In this document: piece after piece, positions 18,027-27,854 of the stretch
Numbering within the stretch: the stretch's first letter is position 1
How the letters are laid out: every line of letters starts with the position of its first letter
Made by a program: the position numbers and the translations under genes
Notes under the pieces: model-generated
What the model was told of the DNA's origin: nothing
The model's database searches: none
The model's input: only the letters and a program-made list of their open reading frames with translations
NCBI RefSeq assembly: GCF_900101965.1
Contig: NZ_FNAP01000002.1
Span: 62,001-126,000, forward strand
Direction: 5' to 3'
DNA: 64,000 nucleotides
DNA from: Rhodospira trueperi
Lineage (GTDB): Bacteria; Pseudomonadota; Alphaproteobacteria; Rhodospirillales; Rhodospirillaceae

Positions 18027-18704
18027 CTAGGCCGCGTCGAGCATGCGCCCGGTCAGAGCCTTGAGCGCGGCGATCAGGCCGGACAGCCCCTCCCGCTCGC
18101 GGATTGCGGCCCATTCGGAGCGGCGCAGGGCCACCTCGCTGATGGACCCGTCCATCAGCACGTCCACCACGCGTGGCCCATCCCCGCTTTGCGTCACCAC
18201 ATAGCTGAGGATCACGGGGGCCTTGCTCGGGCGGTCGATGTGGGTGTTGACCAGCAGCGTGCCGGCGGGACCGGGCGCGGTGCCGTCGATGTGGAAGGAC
18301 TCGCCGGAATGCCCGTCGAAGCGGTCGGCGTGGACGGCGACGGAGTAGGCGGCAAAGGCCTCGGCCATGCGCTCCTGCGTGTCCGCGTCGGCGTCGCGCC
18401 AGGCCCTGCCGACGGCGGCCCGGGCCATGCGGTCGAAATCGAAGGTCGCGCGCACCGCTTCGTCCAAGACGTCGGCCCGTTCAACGGCGGACAGCGCCTC
18501 CGCGCGGCGCATGACATCCAGCAGCGCGTCCTGGTAGCGGTGGATCAGGTCGGTCGCGGCGGCGGACGGGTCTCCGTTCTCGCCATCGCTGGCACGGGCC
18601 GGGAGCAAGGGCGCGGCCACGATGCCGGCAAGCAGGGACGCGCCGGCCAGGGACAGAAGCCCGCGGCGGGTCGGGCGGGTCGCGGAAAAGGGCTGATCTG
18701 GCAT
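18027..18704 (-). CDS. MlaC/Ttg2D-type phospholipid-binding periplasmic protein
   Basis: 225 residues. An N-terminal export signal with twin arginines (TRRGLLSLAGASLLAG) is followed by a MlaC-like domain: DFDRMARAAVGRAWRDA near residue 85, then YSVAVHADRF and a C-terminal VDVLMDGSIS. MlaC carries phospholipids between the outer membrane and the inner-membrane MlaFEDB complex; the same fold occurs in the hopanoid-linked HpnM, and the sequence alone does not separate them. The gene is alone, without mla partners, and its TAG stop abuts the hairpin array. Confidence 0.85.
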   Translation of the reverse strand: MPDQPFSATRPTRRGLLSLAGASLLAGIVAAPLLPARASDGENGDPSAAATDLIHRYQDALLDVMRRAEALSAVERADVLDEAVRATFDFDRMARAAVGRAWRDADADTQERMAEAFAAYSVAVHADRFDGHSGESFHIDGTAPGPAGTLLVNTHIDRPSKAPVILSYVVTQSGDGPRVVDVLMDGSISEVALRRSEWAAIREREGLSGLIAALKALTGRMLDAA

Positions 18705-18837
18705 TCAGGGGCTCCGGCTGAAACGGTCGGGGCGGCGGACGCGGAACGCTTCATGTCACGCGACACCTGAACCCTGCGCGTCCGGCGTGGCGGAATTGGG
18801 GCCATCGCGCGAAAACGTCGGGACAGGCAGCCTGTCA

Positions 18838-18865
18838 CGATCCGGTCCGGATCGCGCGGGATTTG
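18838..18865 (+). repeat. CAAATC/GATTTG hairpin element, partial single copy
   Basis: CGATCCGGTCCGGATCGCGC followed by GGGATTTG: the same stem and right arm as the 17736 array, with the left CAAATC arm missing. It lies upstream of mlaC and downstream of the epimerase gene. Confidence 0.75.
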
Positions 18866-18945
18866 CTTGTCTTATGGTCCGCCTCGGCTCAATCGGTGAG
18901 ATTGGGCCGCTGGCCGGGAGTGGCCACGCCAGTGCCGGCCTGTCG

Positions 18946-19965
18946 TCAGCCCTTATAGAAGTCCTGGTACCAGTCCACGAACCGCCTCACGCCCTCGTCA
19001 ATGTCGGTGCTTGGCGCGTACCCGGTGTCGCGGGCGAGCGCGCTCGTGTCCGCGAACGTCGCCTGCACGTCCCCGGGCTGCATCGGCCTCTGAACAATCC
19101 GGGCCTCCCGCCCCAGGCAGGCCTCCAGGGTCCGCACGTAGGCCATCAACGGAACCGGCCCGCCCCGTCCGATGTTGTAGATGCGAAACGGCGCGATGCC
19201 GCTCGCGCCGGGATTCGGCTGGACCTCGTCCGCCCGCCACGAGGGGTCCGGCTCCGGCACCCGGTCGAGCACCCGGACAATGCCCTCGACGATGTCATCG
19301 ACGTAGGTGAAATCCCTCTGCATGTCGCCCTGGTTGAACACCTCGATCGGTTCCCCGGCGAGAATGGCGCGGGTGAACTTGAACAGCGCCATGTCGGGCC
19401 GCCCCCAAGGCCCGTAGACCGTGAAGAACCGCAGTCCCGTGCACGGCAGGGCGAACAGATGCGCATAGGAGTGTGCGATCACCTCGTTGGCCCGCTTGGA
19501 GGCGGCATACAGGCTCATCGGGTGGGCGGTCCCCTGGTCCTCCGAGAACGGCATCGCCGTGTTCGCGCCGTAGACCGAACTGGTCGAGGCGTACACCAGA
19601 TGCTCGACCTTGTGGGCGCGGCACCCCTCAAGCACCGAGGCGAAGCCCACCAGATTGGCGTGAACGTAGGCCCCGGGATTCTCCACCGAATAGCGCACCC
19701 CGGCCTGGGCGGCCAGGTTGATGACCCGCGCCGGCCGGTGGCGGTCGAAGACCGCCGTCAGGGCCTCATGATCGGCGATGTCGATGCGGGCCTCGACGAA
19801 CCGGTCCCCATGGCGACGCAAACGGTCCAGACGCGCCTCCTTGAGCCGCACGTCGTAGTAGGGGTCGACCACATCCACCCCGATCACCGTGTCCCCACGC
19901 GCGATCAGACGTTCAGCCGTGTGATAGCCGATGAACCCGGCGGTGCCGGTGACCAGAACGATCAT
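18946..19965 (-). CDS. NAD-dependent nucleotide-sugar epimerase, UDP-glucuronate 4-epimerase type
   Basis: 339 residues of the extended short-chain dehydrogenase fold: TGTAGFIGYH at the N-terminus (NAD binding), the catalytic YAASK near residue 155 with the preceding ASTSSVYG, and RFFTVYGPWGRPDMA, which is typical of UDP-glucuronate 4-epimerases (CapI/LpsL). It would make UDP-galacturonate for polysaccharide. It stands alone, with no polysaccharide genes adjacent, so the exact substrate is inferred from sequence resemblance. Confidence 0.88.
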   Translation of the reverse strand: MIVLVTGTAGFIGYHTAERLIARGDTVIGVDVVDPYYDVRLKEARLDRLRRHGDRFVEARIDIADHEALTAVFDRHRPARVINLAAQAGVRYSVENPGAYVHANLVGFASVLEGCRAHKVEHLVYASTSSVYGANTAMPFSEDQGTAHPMSLYAASKRANEVIAHSYAHLFALPCTGLRFFTVYGPWGRPDMALFKFTRAILAGEPIEVFNQGDMQRDFTYVDDIVEGIVRVLDRVPEPDPSWRADEVQPNPGASGIAPFRIYNIGRGGPVPLMAYVRTLEACLGREARIVQRPMQPGDVQATFADTSALARDTGYAPSTDIDEGVRRFVDWYQDFYKG

Positions 19966-20166
19966 GCGGGTGGCTCCCGTGGCGCATGAAGGGTAGGGCG
20001 TTTTATATCGCCCCGGAGACCGGGAGCCAAGACAGCGTCCGTCCCGTCACGACAGCGATCCTGATCGATGGCGTCATGAACTGCCCCGGCTTTGCCGAAG
20101 GCTCCGAAACCTCGGGGCCCGTCCGGGGCGTCTCCAATACGGAACCCGTTTGATTGGGTCCGGCCG

Positions 20167-21747
20167 TCAGTTCAGGCGGCTGGGAGACAGAATGATGCCG
20201 TTGCGCGCCGCGCCCACCGGCCCCAGGTTCGGGGCCCGCCGGCCATCGATGTACACCTCGAGGCCGCCGGCGTTGCTGGTGTTGAGGGTATAGCCCACGC
20301 CCCCCGGAACGGCGTAGGTGTCGCCCCGGCGCAGCAGCCGCCGCACCACCAGTTCACCGGCCCGGCGCACCTGGATCCAGGAATCGCGATTGGCGCGCAG
20401 CACGATGCGGGACTCTCCGGTGACGGCCTGGACATCGGACGGCGCCGGGCGGCCCACATAGGCCGGAACCGTTTCTTCCGGCTCCTCTTCCGCCTCGGCG
20501 GTCTCCTGCGGTTCCGGTTCGGGGGTCGGTTCTGGCTCCGCCTCAGCCCCGGTTTCGGCGTCAGCGGCTGTCTCAGTCTCGGCCTCCGGCGAGGTCTCGG
20601 GGATGGCGGGCGCCGCCGACGCGGTCTGGTCTTCTTCCGGGGCCGTCGCGGTCGCGGCGGTGTCCGTCTCGCCGGCCGCCGGTTGGGCCGCATCGTCTCC
20701 AGACTCTGGTTCGGCGTCCGGGGTGGCTTCGGCCGTGGTCTCGGTGGGGGCCGGCGCCTCGTCGTCCTGGCCCTCTCCCGCCGACGCGGTTTCGGCCTCA
20801 TCGGAGGCCGGGGGGGCGTCGTCCTCGGCCATGGCTTGAGGAGCGTCCACCGCCGCAGTCTCGGGGTCGGCTTCAGCTTCAGCCTCAGCGACCGTCCCGG
20901 CCTGTGGCTCAGCCGCCGCCGTCTCCGCCGTTTCCGTCCCGGCCTCCGGCTGGAGTTCGGGCGTCGCCTCGCCAGCATCGGAGGCGGTTGCCGAACCCGG
21001 CGGTTCCGCCGAAACTGCGGTGTCCGCCGTGTCGGCGGGCGCGGGCCCCTCCGGCGCGGGTGCCTCCGGGGTGGTGGCGGGCGTCGGGCTCAGGGCGGCC
21101 AAGCCGTCCGCGGATTGGGCATCGCTCTCCGGCGGGGCGGGCTCGGGCGTTTCGTCCGCCGTGTCCTCGGCGGTTCCCGTCTTCGTTTCGTCGGCGGCCA
21201 CCTCGACATCCGGCGTGTCGTGGCCGGTGGCGTCCGAGCCGCCGGCCGCGTCGGGGCCGTAGATCATGGCAACCAGCGGCGGCGGCAGGGAGGGCAGCAG
21301 GTCCGCCAGGGACGTCTTGCTGACCGACATCCAGTACCACACGCCATAAGACGCCGCGACGACAACCAGCAGGATCAGCAGCAGCGCGCCGGCGGGCATA
21401 CCGCCACCGCCCGACGAGGCCGGAAAGTCCAGCGAGCCGGTCCCGGCGGCGCCTTGCGGTTCGTTCTTGTAGCGCCGAACGATTTCCTCGGCGTCCAGCC
21501 CCAGGTGCTCCGCATAGGCCCGGATGAACCCGGTCACATAGGTCGGCCCGGGAAGGTCATCGAAGCGCCCGTCCTCGATCGACAGCAAATGATGATATTT
21601 GATCCGCAGATCATCGGCGATGATCCGCAGATCCTGCCCCAGCCGCAGGCGCGTCTCCTGCAACAACGTGCCGACATGCTCCGCCGGGATGAAGCCGTCT
21701 CCCGGGTGTCGCCGTTCCGCCGAATTGGCCAAGGTTGTCGCCCTCAT
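20167..21747 (-). CDS. RodZ-like protein: HTH, membrane helix, acidic linker, DUF4115
   Basis: 526 residues from ATG 21747. Residues about 25-95 form the RodZ helix-turn-helix (LLQETRLRLGQDLRIIADDL, then DLPGPTYVTGFIRAYAEHLG). One membrane helix lies near 120-140 (ALLLILLVVVAASYGVWYW). It is followed by a Glu/Ala/Pro/Thr-rich low-complexity linker of roughly 270 residues and a C-terminal DUF4115 domain with WIQVRRAGELVVRRLL. RodZ couples the MreB cytoskeleton to the cell-wall elongation machinery. The linker is much longer than in E. coli and highly acidic. Overall architecture supports the call; a direct role in shape is inferred. Confidence 0.85.
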   Translation of the reverse strand: MRATTLANSAERRHPGDGFIPAEHVGTLLQETRLRLGQDLRIIADDLRIKYHHLLSIEDGRFDDLPGPTYVTGFIRAYAEHLGLDAEEIVRRYKNEPQGAAGTGSLDFPASSGGGGMPAGALLLILLVVVAASYGVWYWMSVSKTSLADLLPSLPPPLVAMIYGPDAAGGSDATGHDTPDVEVAADETKTGTAEDTADETPEPAPPESDAQSADGLAALSPTPATTPEAPAPEGPAPADTADTAVSAEPPGSATASDAGEATPELQPEAGTETAETAAAEPQAGTVAEAEAEADPETAAVDAPQAMAEDDAPPASDEAETASAGEGQDDEAPAPTETTAEATPDAEPESGDDAAQPAAGETDTAATATAPEEDQTASAAPAIPETSPEAETETAADAETGAEAEPEPTPEPEPQETAEAEEEPEETVPAYVGRPAPSDVQAVTGESRIVLRANRDSWIQVRRAGELVVRRLLRRGDTYAVPGGVGYTLNTSNAGGLEVYIDGRRAPNLGPVGAARNGIILSPSRLN

Positions 21748-21997
21748 CACCTGATCGCTAATACCGGCTGCCCGTTATTGGCGTGCGGCTCGACGGCACG
21801 CCCGGGTATCCGGTCACGGCTCGCTCCGCATCCGATCCGGGAACCGGGTCGGAGCGCCCACCATTCTCCAGACCTATACTCTACCTTATCGGATGACGAA
21901 ACGGCTTTCCAGGGCTTGCAGGCCTTTAACGTTTTTTCGGAACCCCTTGAAAAGAGCGACTTGAGGAACCGGACGACGTCGATCCGGCCGGCGGGCA

Positions 21998-24262
21998 TCA
22001 CGTCACCGTGATGTCGTGGTCGCGGGCGAACGCGGAAAGGGCACGACGCGGATTCGGCGCGTCGCGATCAATAAGGGTCCGCACGTAATTGGTCACGATC
22101 CCGCTATCCATGGACCGGAGCATCTGCTTGACGGGACCGATGCCCTGCGCCGCCATCGACAGCCGCCGATACCCCAGGCCGATCAGGGCCATGGCTTCCA
22201 GGGGGTGGCCGGCCATCTCGCCGCAGACGGTCACCGGCCGGCCCGCCGCGTCGCACTGTTCGCGCACGTCCCGCAGCAGACGGAGAACCGGCACGGACAA
22301 CGGATCGTACCGCCCCGAGACGCGCGGATTGCCCCGATCCGTGGCGAACAGGAATTGGAGCAGATCGTTGCTGCCCACCGAGACGAAATCGGCCACGCGC
22401 AGAAGTACCGGAAACTGGTACAGCAGCGCCGGGACCTCCAGCATGGTGCCGACACATACGGAGCTCGGCAGCGCGCCGCCACGTGACTGTTCCCGCGCCA
22501 CCTCGGCATCGACGACGCGGCGGGCCTGCTCAAACTCGGCCACATCGGCGATCATGGGAAACATCAGTTGTAGGTCGCGCCCGGCGCTGGCCCGCAACAG
22601 CGCCCGCACCTGGGCGCGCAGCACGGCGGGCCGGTCCAGCGTGATCCGGATGGAGCGCCACCCCATGGCGGGGTTGTCCTCGCCGTCGTCGCCCAGATAG
22701 GGCAGCAGCTTGTCGCCGCCGACGTCGAGCGTGCGGAACACCACCGGCCGATCCCCAGCCTGTTTCAGAATCTTCTGATACAACAGGGTTTGCGTGGCCA
22801 CATCGGGCAGGCTGGGTCGGGTCATGAACGGCAGTTCGGTACGGTACAGCCCGACCCCCATCGCGCCGGTGTCCTCCAGGTGGCCCATATCCATCAGCAG
22901 GCCGGCGTTCATCATGATGGTGACGGGGGCGCCGTCGCGGGTCTCGAACGGCAGGTCGCGTTCCGCCAGATAGGCCTGTTGGCGGGCTTGCCGGGTGGCC
23001 AGACTGTGCAGGAACGTGTCGCGCACATCGTCGCTGGGGCGCACGAACACCTGGGCGTTGTCGGCGTCCAGCGCCAGCGTGTCGAACGGCGCGATGCGTG
23101 TGAACACGCCTTCCAGGCGGCCGATCACCGGAATGTCGAGGGCCCGCGCCACGATCACGGCGTGCATGGTGGGAGCCCCTTCCTCCATCAGCACGCCGCG
23201 CACCGTGCCGCGCGGATAGTCCAGCAGTTCGGCCGGTCCCAGCGAACGGCAAATCAGCACCGCGTCGTCCGGCAACTCTCCCTGGGCGGAGGTCGGGCTA
23301 TGTCCGGTCAGGTGCAGCAGCAGGCGGTTGGCCAGATCCTCCAGGTCGTGCAGACGCTCCCGGATATAAGGATCGTTGGCCTGCGCCATGCGCACCTTCA
23401 TGTCGTCGTCCACCCGGCGTACCGCCGCCTCTGCGGTCAGGCCGGAGCGGATGGCGTCGGAGATGCGCGACACCCACCCCGCGTCGTCGGCGAACATGCG
23501 GTACGCTTCCAGGATTTCGCGGTAGTCGCCGGACAGATCGACGTGGGTGCGGATCAGTTCATCAATGGAACGGCGCAACGCCTGCAATGCCTCGCGCAGG
23601 CGCTGCAGTTCGGCGTCCGGGTCCTCGCAGATCAGGCGTTCAATATGCACCTTGGGGCGATGATAGATGGCCGTGCCTAGCACCGCGCCGGAGTTCAGGC
23701 ACAGACCCTCCATGCGGAACGGCAGCACGGCATTGCCGGCCACCGGCGCGAGTTCGTCGCGCGAGACGAGTTCGGTGCCGGCCAGCAGTTCGGCCAACAC
23801 CATGGCCACGGTTTCCAGGGCCTCGACCTCGATGTCCTGGTAGGGACGGCGGTCGCGGTTCTGCACCGCCAGCACACCGATGACCTGCCCGCCCCGGATC
23901 ATGGGGACGCCCATGAGTGAAGCGTACACGTCCTCGCCTGTCTCCGGGCGGTAGGCGAAGCTGGGGTGGTCCCAGGCGTTGGGGGCGTTGAGTGGACGGG
24001 CGCGCGCCGCGATTTCGCCGATCAGGCCCTCGCCGACGCGCAGCCGGGTCAGGTGGACGGCCTCCTGGGACAGGCCCTCCGTCGCGAACAATTCCAGCAC
24101 CTCGCCGGCGCGCATGACGTAGCAGGAACAGACGTCGGAGCGGGTTTCCTCGGCGATCAGCCGCACCGTGCGGTCGAGGCGGTCCTGGGTCGTGCCGCCG
24201 CCGGCCATGTATTCCCGCAAACGCCCGAGAAGGCGCCGGCCGCTGGAGTCGGGCAGGGGCAT
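21998..24262 (-). CDS. ptsP: PtsP, enzyme I of the nitrogen phosphotransferase system
   Basis: 754 residues: an N-terminal GAF domain (about 25-165), a linker, then PEP-utilising enzyme I. The phosphorylated histidine is His367 in GAPTMHAVIVAR. The C-terminal PEP-binding barrel has VSVGSNDLLQF, ATDRGNPRVSG and the catalytic Cys in VTVCGEMAG. It takes phosphate from PEP and passes it to NPr and EIIA-Ntr, a regulatory chain linked to nitrogen and potassium status, and the GAF domain senses glutamine or related signals. The start overlaps the stop of the preceding gene by one base, and lysC lies upstream, a common alphaproteobacterial order. Confidence 0.96.
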   Translation of the reverse strand: MPLPDSSGRRLLGRLREYMAGGGTTQDRLDRTVRLIAEETRSDVCSCYVMRAGEVLELFATEGLSQEAVHLTRLRVGEGLIGEIAARARPLNAPNAWDHPSFAYRPETGEDVYASLMGVPMIRGGQVIGVLAVQNRDRRPYQDIEVEALETVAMVLAELLAGTELVSRDELAPVAGNAVLPFRMEGLCLNSGAVLGTAIYHRPKVHIERLICEDPDAELQRLREALQALRRSIDELIRTHVDLSGDYREILEAYRMFADDAGWVSRISDAIRSGLTAEAAVRRVDDDMKVRMAQANDPYIRERLHDLEDLANRLLLHLTGHSPTSAQGELPDDAVLICRSLGPAELLDYPRGTVRGVLMEEGAPTMHAVIVARALDIPVIGRLEGVFTRIAPFDTLALDADNAQVFVRPSDDVRDTFLHSLATRQARQQAYLAERDLPFETRDGAPVTIMMNAGLLMDMGHLEDTGAMGVGLYRTELPFMTRPSLPDVATQTLLYQKILKQAGDRPVVFRTLDVGGDKLLPYLGDDGEDNPAMGWRSIRITLDRPAVLRAQVRALLRASAGRDLQLMFPMIADVAEFEQARRVVDAEVAREQSRGGALPSSVCVGTMLEVPALLYQFPVLLRVADFVSVGSNDLLQFLFATDRGNPRVSGRYDPLSVPVLRLLRDVREQCDAAGRPVTVCGEMAGHPLEAMALIGLGYRRLSMAAQGIGPVKQMLRSMDSGIVTNYVRTLIDRDAPNPRRALSAFARDHDITVT

Positions 24263-25344
24263 CAGGCAACCGGCTCGGGTGGGGCCGTTCGAGGGGCCGT
24301 CGCCCCGGGCGTTGCCGGGATGGCCCGTGACGCCAGAGCGGCCTCGGCTTGGGCGATCAGGGTATCGATGATGACCCGGACCGGCTGTTCCTCCCTGACC
24401 AGACCGACGCTCTGGCCGGCCATCAACGATCCGGTCTCGACGTCGCCGTCGATGACCGCGCGGCGCAGTGCGCCGGCCCAGAAGTGCTCGATTTCAAGCT
24501 GGGCGGCCTTCTGGTCGAGTTCGCCGGCCTGATGCCGGGCGATGACCGTGCGCTGGGTTTCCATGAAGGCGTCCGTACCCTTGTTGCGCAGGGCGCGCAC
24601 CGGGATCACCGGAAAGCGCGGGTCGACCTGCACCGTGGGCACGGCATCGCGGGCATTGGCCTTGATGAAGGCGGCCTTGAAGTTCGGATGGGCGATGCTC
24701 TCGGTCGCGCAGACGAAATGGGTACCGATCTGCACGCCGGACGCGCCCATCTCAAGGTACGACAGAATCGCCTCGCCCCGGCCGATGCCGCCGGCCACGA
24801 ACACGGGCACCGCGTCGGCCACTTCGGGCAGAATCTCCTGCGCCAGCACGCTGGTGGAGACGGGGCCGATGTGACCGCCGGCCTCCGCGCCCTCGACGAT
24901 CAGGCCGTCGACGCCCAGCTTGATGAGCTTGCGGGCCAGTGCGGTGGCCGGCGCGAAGCACAGCACCTTGGCCCCACCGTCCTTGAGGCGCCGGATGGCG
25001 ACGCCGGAGGGCAGGCCGCCGGCGAGCACGACATGGCCCACGCCCAGGCGCTGGCAGACGTCCATCAGGGCATCCAACTCGGGATGCATGGTGATGAGGT
25101 TGACCCCGAACGGCCGATCCGTCAGCGCCTGCGTGGCTTCGATCTCGGCCGCCAGAAGGTCCGGCCCCATGGACCCGCACGCCAGCACGCCGAAGCCGCC
25201 GGCATTGGAGATGGCCGACACCAGATTGCGCTCGGAGACCCACGACATGGCCCCGCCCATGATGGCCGTCTCCGTGCCCAGTAGGGCGCGGCCGCGCGCC
25301 CACAGGCGGTCGATGTGCTGGCGGGGTGTCTCGGCAAGGTTCAT
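24262..25344 (-). CDS. Nitronate monooxygenase / 2-nitropropane dioxygenase-like flavoprotein
   Basis: 360 residues with an FMN-binding TIM barrel: TAIMGGAMSWVS at the N-terminus, DGLIVEGAEAGGHIG near residue 155 (including the His used by the family), and VFVAGGIGRGEAILSYLEMG with GVQIGTHF, the phosphate-binding turn. Family members oxidise alkyl nitronates or act as related enoyl reductases, so the substrate is uncertain. It sits between ptsP and lysC in one direction and overlaps ptsP. Confidence 0.88.
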   Translation of the reverse strand: MNLAETPRQHIDRLWARGRALLGTETAIMGGAMSWVSERNLVSAISNAGGFGVLACGSMGPDLLAAEIEATQALTDRPFGVNLITMHPELDALMDVCQRLGVGHVVLAGGLPSGVAIRRLKDGGAKVLCFAPATALARKLIKLGVDGLIVEGAEAGGHIGPVSTSVLAQEILPEVADAVPVFVAGGIGRGEAILSYLEMGASGVQIGTHFVCATESIAHPNFKAAFIKANARDAVPTVQVDPRFPVIPVRALRNKGTDAFMETQRTVIARHQAGELDQKAAQLEIEHFWAGALRRAVIDGDVETGSLMAGQSVGLVREEQPVRVIIDTLIAQAEAALASRAIPATPGATAPRTAPPEPVA

Positions 25345-25410
25345 GGCGGTCTGGTCCGGCGGCGGCGGTGGTCGGGCGAAAGGGCGTTCGGAATCGGGAC
25401 TGGCGACGAC

Positions 25411-26643
25411 TCAGGCGGCGTCGAGTCCGTAGGCGCTGTGCAGGGCGCGCACCGCGAGTTCCGTGTATTCCTCGGCGATCAGGACGCTGATCTTGATCTC
25501 GGACGTGGTGATGACCTGGATGTTGATCCCGCGATCGGCCAGCGCCTTGAACATGGTCTGGGCGACGCCGGCGTGGCTGCGCATGCCGACCCCGATGACG
25601 GAAACCTTCACCACGCCGTCGGTGGCGGTCAGGGCCTTGTAGCCCAGTTCGTCCCGGCGCTCTTCCAGCAGTTTGACGGCCTTGTCCAGGTCGCCGGTCG
25701 GGACCGTGAAGGTCAGGTCGGTGGACTGGCCGTCCTCCGACACGTTCTGGACGATCATGTCCACGTTGATGTTGCCGTCGGCCAGCGGACCGAAAATCCG
25801 TGCCGCCACGCCGGGCAGGTCGGAGACCTTGGCCAGAGTGACCTTGGCCTCGTCGCGGCTGTAGGTGATGCCGCTGACAATTTCCTTTTCCACGATCTCG
25901 TCCTCGCCGCAAACCAGGGTTCCGGGAATGGTCCAGTATTCGGGCCAGCTGTGCCGCACCTGAACGCGCACGCCATGCTTCATGGCCATCTCGACCGAGC
26001 GGGTCTGCAGCACCTTGGCGCCCAGCGAGGCCATCTCCAGCATTTCCTCGTAGGTGATGCGGTCGAGCTTTCGGGCTTTGGGAACGATGCGCGGGTCGGT
26101 CGTGTAGACGCCCTGCACGTCGGTGTAGATGTCACAGCGATCCGCCATCAGCGCCGCCGCCAGCGCCACCGCCGACGTGTCCGAGCCCCCGCGTCCCAGG
26201 GTGGTCACCCGGTTGTCCGTCTGGCCCAGGCCCTGGAAGCCGGCGACCACGGCGACCTGTCCCTGCTCCATGCGCTCGATCAACGTTTCGGTGTTGATGT
26301 CCAGGATGCGGGCGCGGCCGTGCGCCACGTCCGTGAGCACCGGCAGTTGCCAGCCCATCCAGGAGCGTGCCTCAACGCCAAGGCTCTGCAGCGCAATGGA
26401 CAGCAGGCCGATGGTCACCTGTTCGCCGGTGGAGACGACGACATCGTACTCGCGCGCGTCGTGCATCGGTGCCACGTCGCGGCACAGGCCAAACAGTCTG
26501 TTGGTCTCGCCCGACATGGCGGACACGACGACGGCAACCTGGTTGCCGGCCTCGACCTCCTCGGCGACACGGCGGGCCACGGCCTGGATGCGCTCGACGC
26601 TGCCGACCGATGTGCCGCCGAACTTCATCACGATACGCGCCAT
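25411..26643 (-). CDS. lysC: Aspartate kinase
   Basis: 410 residues from ATG 26643, the start being fixed by the family N-terminus MARIVMKFGGTSVGS. It also has GRGGSDTSAVALAAAL, STGEQVT near residue 75 and two C-terminal ACT domains (about 265-405) that bind lysine and threonine for feedback control. It catalyses the first step to lysine, threonine and methionine. Divergent from ubiG across 230 bases, an alphaproteobacterial arrangement. No riboswitch-like structure is recognised upstream. Confidence 0.97.
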   Translation of the reverse strand: MARIVMKFGGTSVGSVERIQAVARRVAEEVEAGNQVAVVVSAMSGETNRLFGLCRDVAPMHDAREYDVVVSTGEQVTIGLLSIALQSLGVEARSWMGWQLPVLTDVAHGRARILDINTETLIERMEQGQVAVVAGFQGLGQTDNRVTTLGRGGSDTSAVALAAALMADRCDIYTDVQGVYTTDPRIVPKARKLDRITYEEMLEMASLGAKVLQTRSVEMAMKHGVRVQVRHSWPEYWTIPGTLVCGEDEIVEKEIVSGITYSRDEAKVTLAKVSDLPGVAARIFGPLADGNINVDMIVQNVSEDGQSTDLTFTVPTGDLDKAVKLLEERRDELGYKALTATDGVVKVSVIGVGMRSHAGVAQTMFKALADRGINIQVITTSEIKISVLIAEEYTELAVRALHSAYGLDAA

Positions 26644-26873
26644 GGTCGGCCTGATCCTTTTGTTTCCGGAGACAGGGTTCGCGCCCACCCCGACACACTG
26701 GCCCGCCGTCATATCGGCGACCGACGGGCGTTCCGGTTGCCGCCGCCGCCGGTTCCCTGTAAACGGGCTTCGGTCGGTGGCGCGCGGGCGCGCTCTTCAT
26801 ACCCGCTCGCCCCGCGCGAGGCAAGGCCACGCGCCCACCGGCTCAGGTTCCCCCGTCGTCCCGGAGACACGCC

Positions 26874-27632
26874 ATGACCGCCCCCAGTTCCGAACGCCCC
26901 GCCAGTTCCGCGCTCGACAACGAGGTGGCCAAGTTTGCCGCCATGGCCGATACGTGGTGGGATCCGGACGGGCCGTTCAAGCCGCTGCACACCTTCAATC
27001 CGAAGCGGCTGGCCTATATCCGCGACCGGGCCGTTGAGCGGTTCGGACGCGACATGGAGCAGCGCCACCCCTTCGCCGGCCTGAGCCTGCTGGACATCGG
27101 CTGCGGCGGCGGCCTGCTGTGCGAGCCGATGGCCCGCCTGGGCTTCGAGGTCACGGGAATCGACGCCACCGAGAAGAACACCAAGATCGCCGCCGTTCAC
27201 GCCGAGCAGTCGGGCCTGGATATCACCTACCGGAACGCCACGCCGGAGGTTCTGGTGGCGGAAGGCAAGACCTTCGATGTGGTTCTGACCATGGAGGTGG
27301 TGGAGCACGTCGCCGACGTCGACGCCTTCCTGCACAGTTGCGGCACCCTGGTCGCGCCCGGTGGCCTGCTGGTGGGGGCGACGCTGAACCGCACCATGAA
27401 GGCGTTCGCGCTGGCCAAGGTGGGGGCCGAATACGTGCTGCGCTGGCTGCCCAAGGGCACGCACGACTGGAAGAAGTTCGTGCGCCCGTCGGAGTTCGCC
27501 GCCGGCCTGCGCGTGGGCGGCCTGACCATCGACGGCATGGTGGGCATGACCTTCAACCCGCTGGCCGGCGAATGGTCGCTGAGCCGGGATCTGGACGTGA
27601 ACTACATGATCGCCGCGCACAAGGCGGGGTGA
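26874..27632 (+). CDS. ubiG: Ubiquinone biosynthesis O-methyltransferase UbiG
   Basis: 252 residues. SAM-binding motif I is [20 protein letters not shown]; the following GIDATEKN and [13 protein letters not shown] are as in UbiG. The N-terminal [19 protein letters not shown] is diagnostic. It performs both O-methylations in ubiquinone synthesis. Presence of ubiG supports a proteobacterial, quinone-respiring host. Confidence 0.97.
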   Translation: MTAPSSERPASSALDNEVAKFAAMADTWWDPDGPFKPLHTFNPKRLAYIRDRAVERFGRDMEQRHPFAGLSLLDIGCGGGLLCEPMARLGFEVTGIDATEKNTKIAAVHAEQSGLDITYRNATPEVLVAEGKTFDVVLTMEVVEHVADVDAFLHSCGTLVAPGGLLVGATLNRTMKAFALAKVGAEYVLRWLPKGTHDWKKFVRPSEFAAGLRVGGLTIDGMVGMTFNPLAGEWSLSRDLDVNYMIAAHKAG

Positions 27633-27798
27633 GGCGGGCGCGACGGTCGCCCGGAGCGCGCTCCTTTAAGCCTGCAATAATGGTGTCCGTCAATCTAAGC
27701 TTGTCTTAAGTCCGTCTTGAGAGCTACCGTATCCGCAGGTCCCCAGTTGCTCCGGCGCGTTGAAGGTGTCAGGGTCAAGAACGTGGAGCGGGGCTGAA

Positions 27799-27816
27799 CC
27801 TGATCGATTGATCAGG
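27799..27816. promoter_or_regulatory. Perfect palindrome upstream of outer-membrane barrel gene
   Basis: CCTGATC-GATT-GATCAGG, a 7+4+7 inverted repeat 39 bases before the ATG at 27855. The position fits an operator or a 5'-leader hairpin. No regulator is identified. Confidence 0.4.
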
Positions 27817-27854
27817 ACGCGGGGCCGCTGTCGAGCCACCAAGGTTTCACGTCG

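Noticed and set aside
17619-18770. Long plus-strand frame (383 codons) through the repeat array and mlaC
   Set aside because: The 61-base repeat period is not a multiple of three, so the frame only looks protein-like because the repeats lack stops; the rest is antisense to mlaC.
25315-26877. 520-codon plus-strand frame
   Set aside because: Antisense to lysC and the nitronate monooxygenase gene; no independent support.
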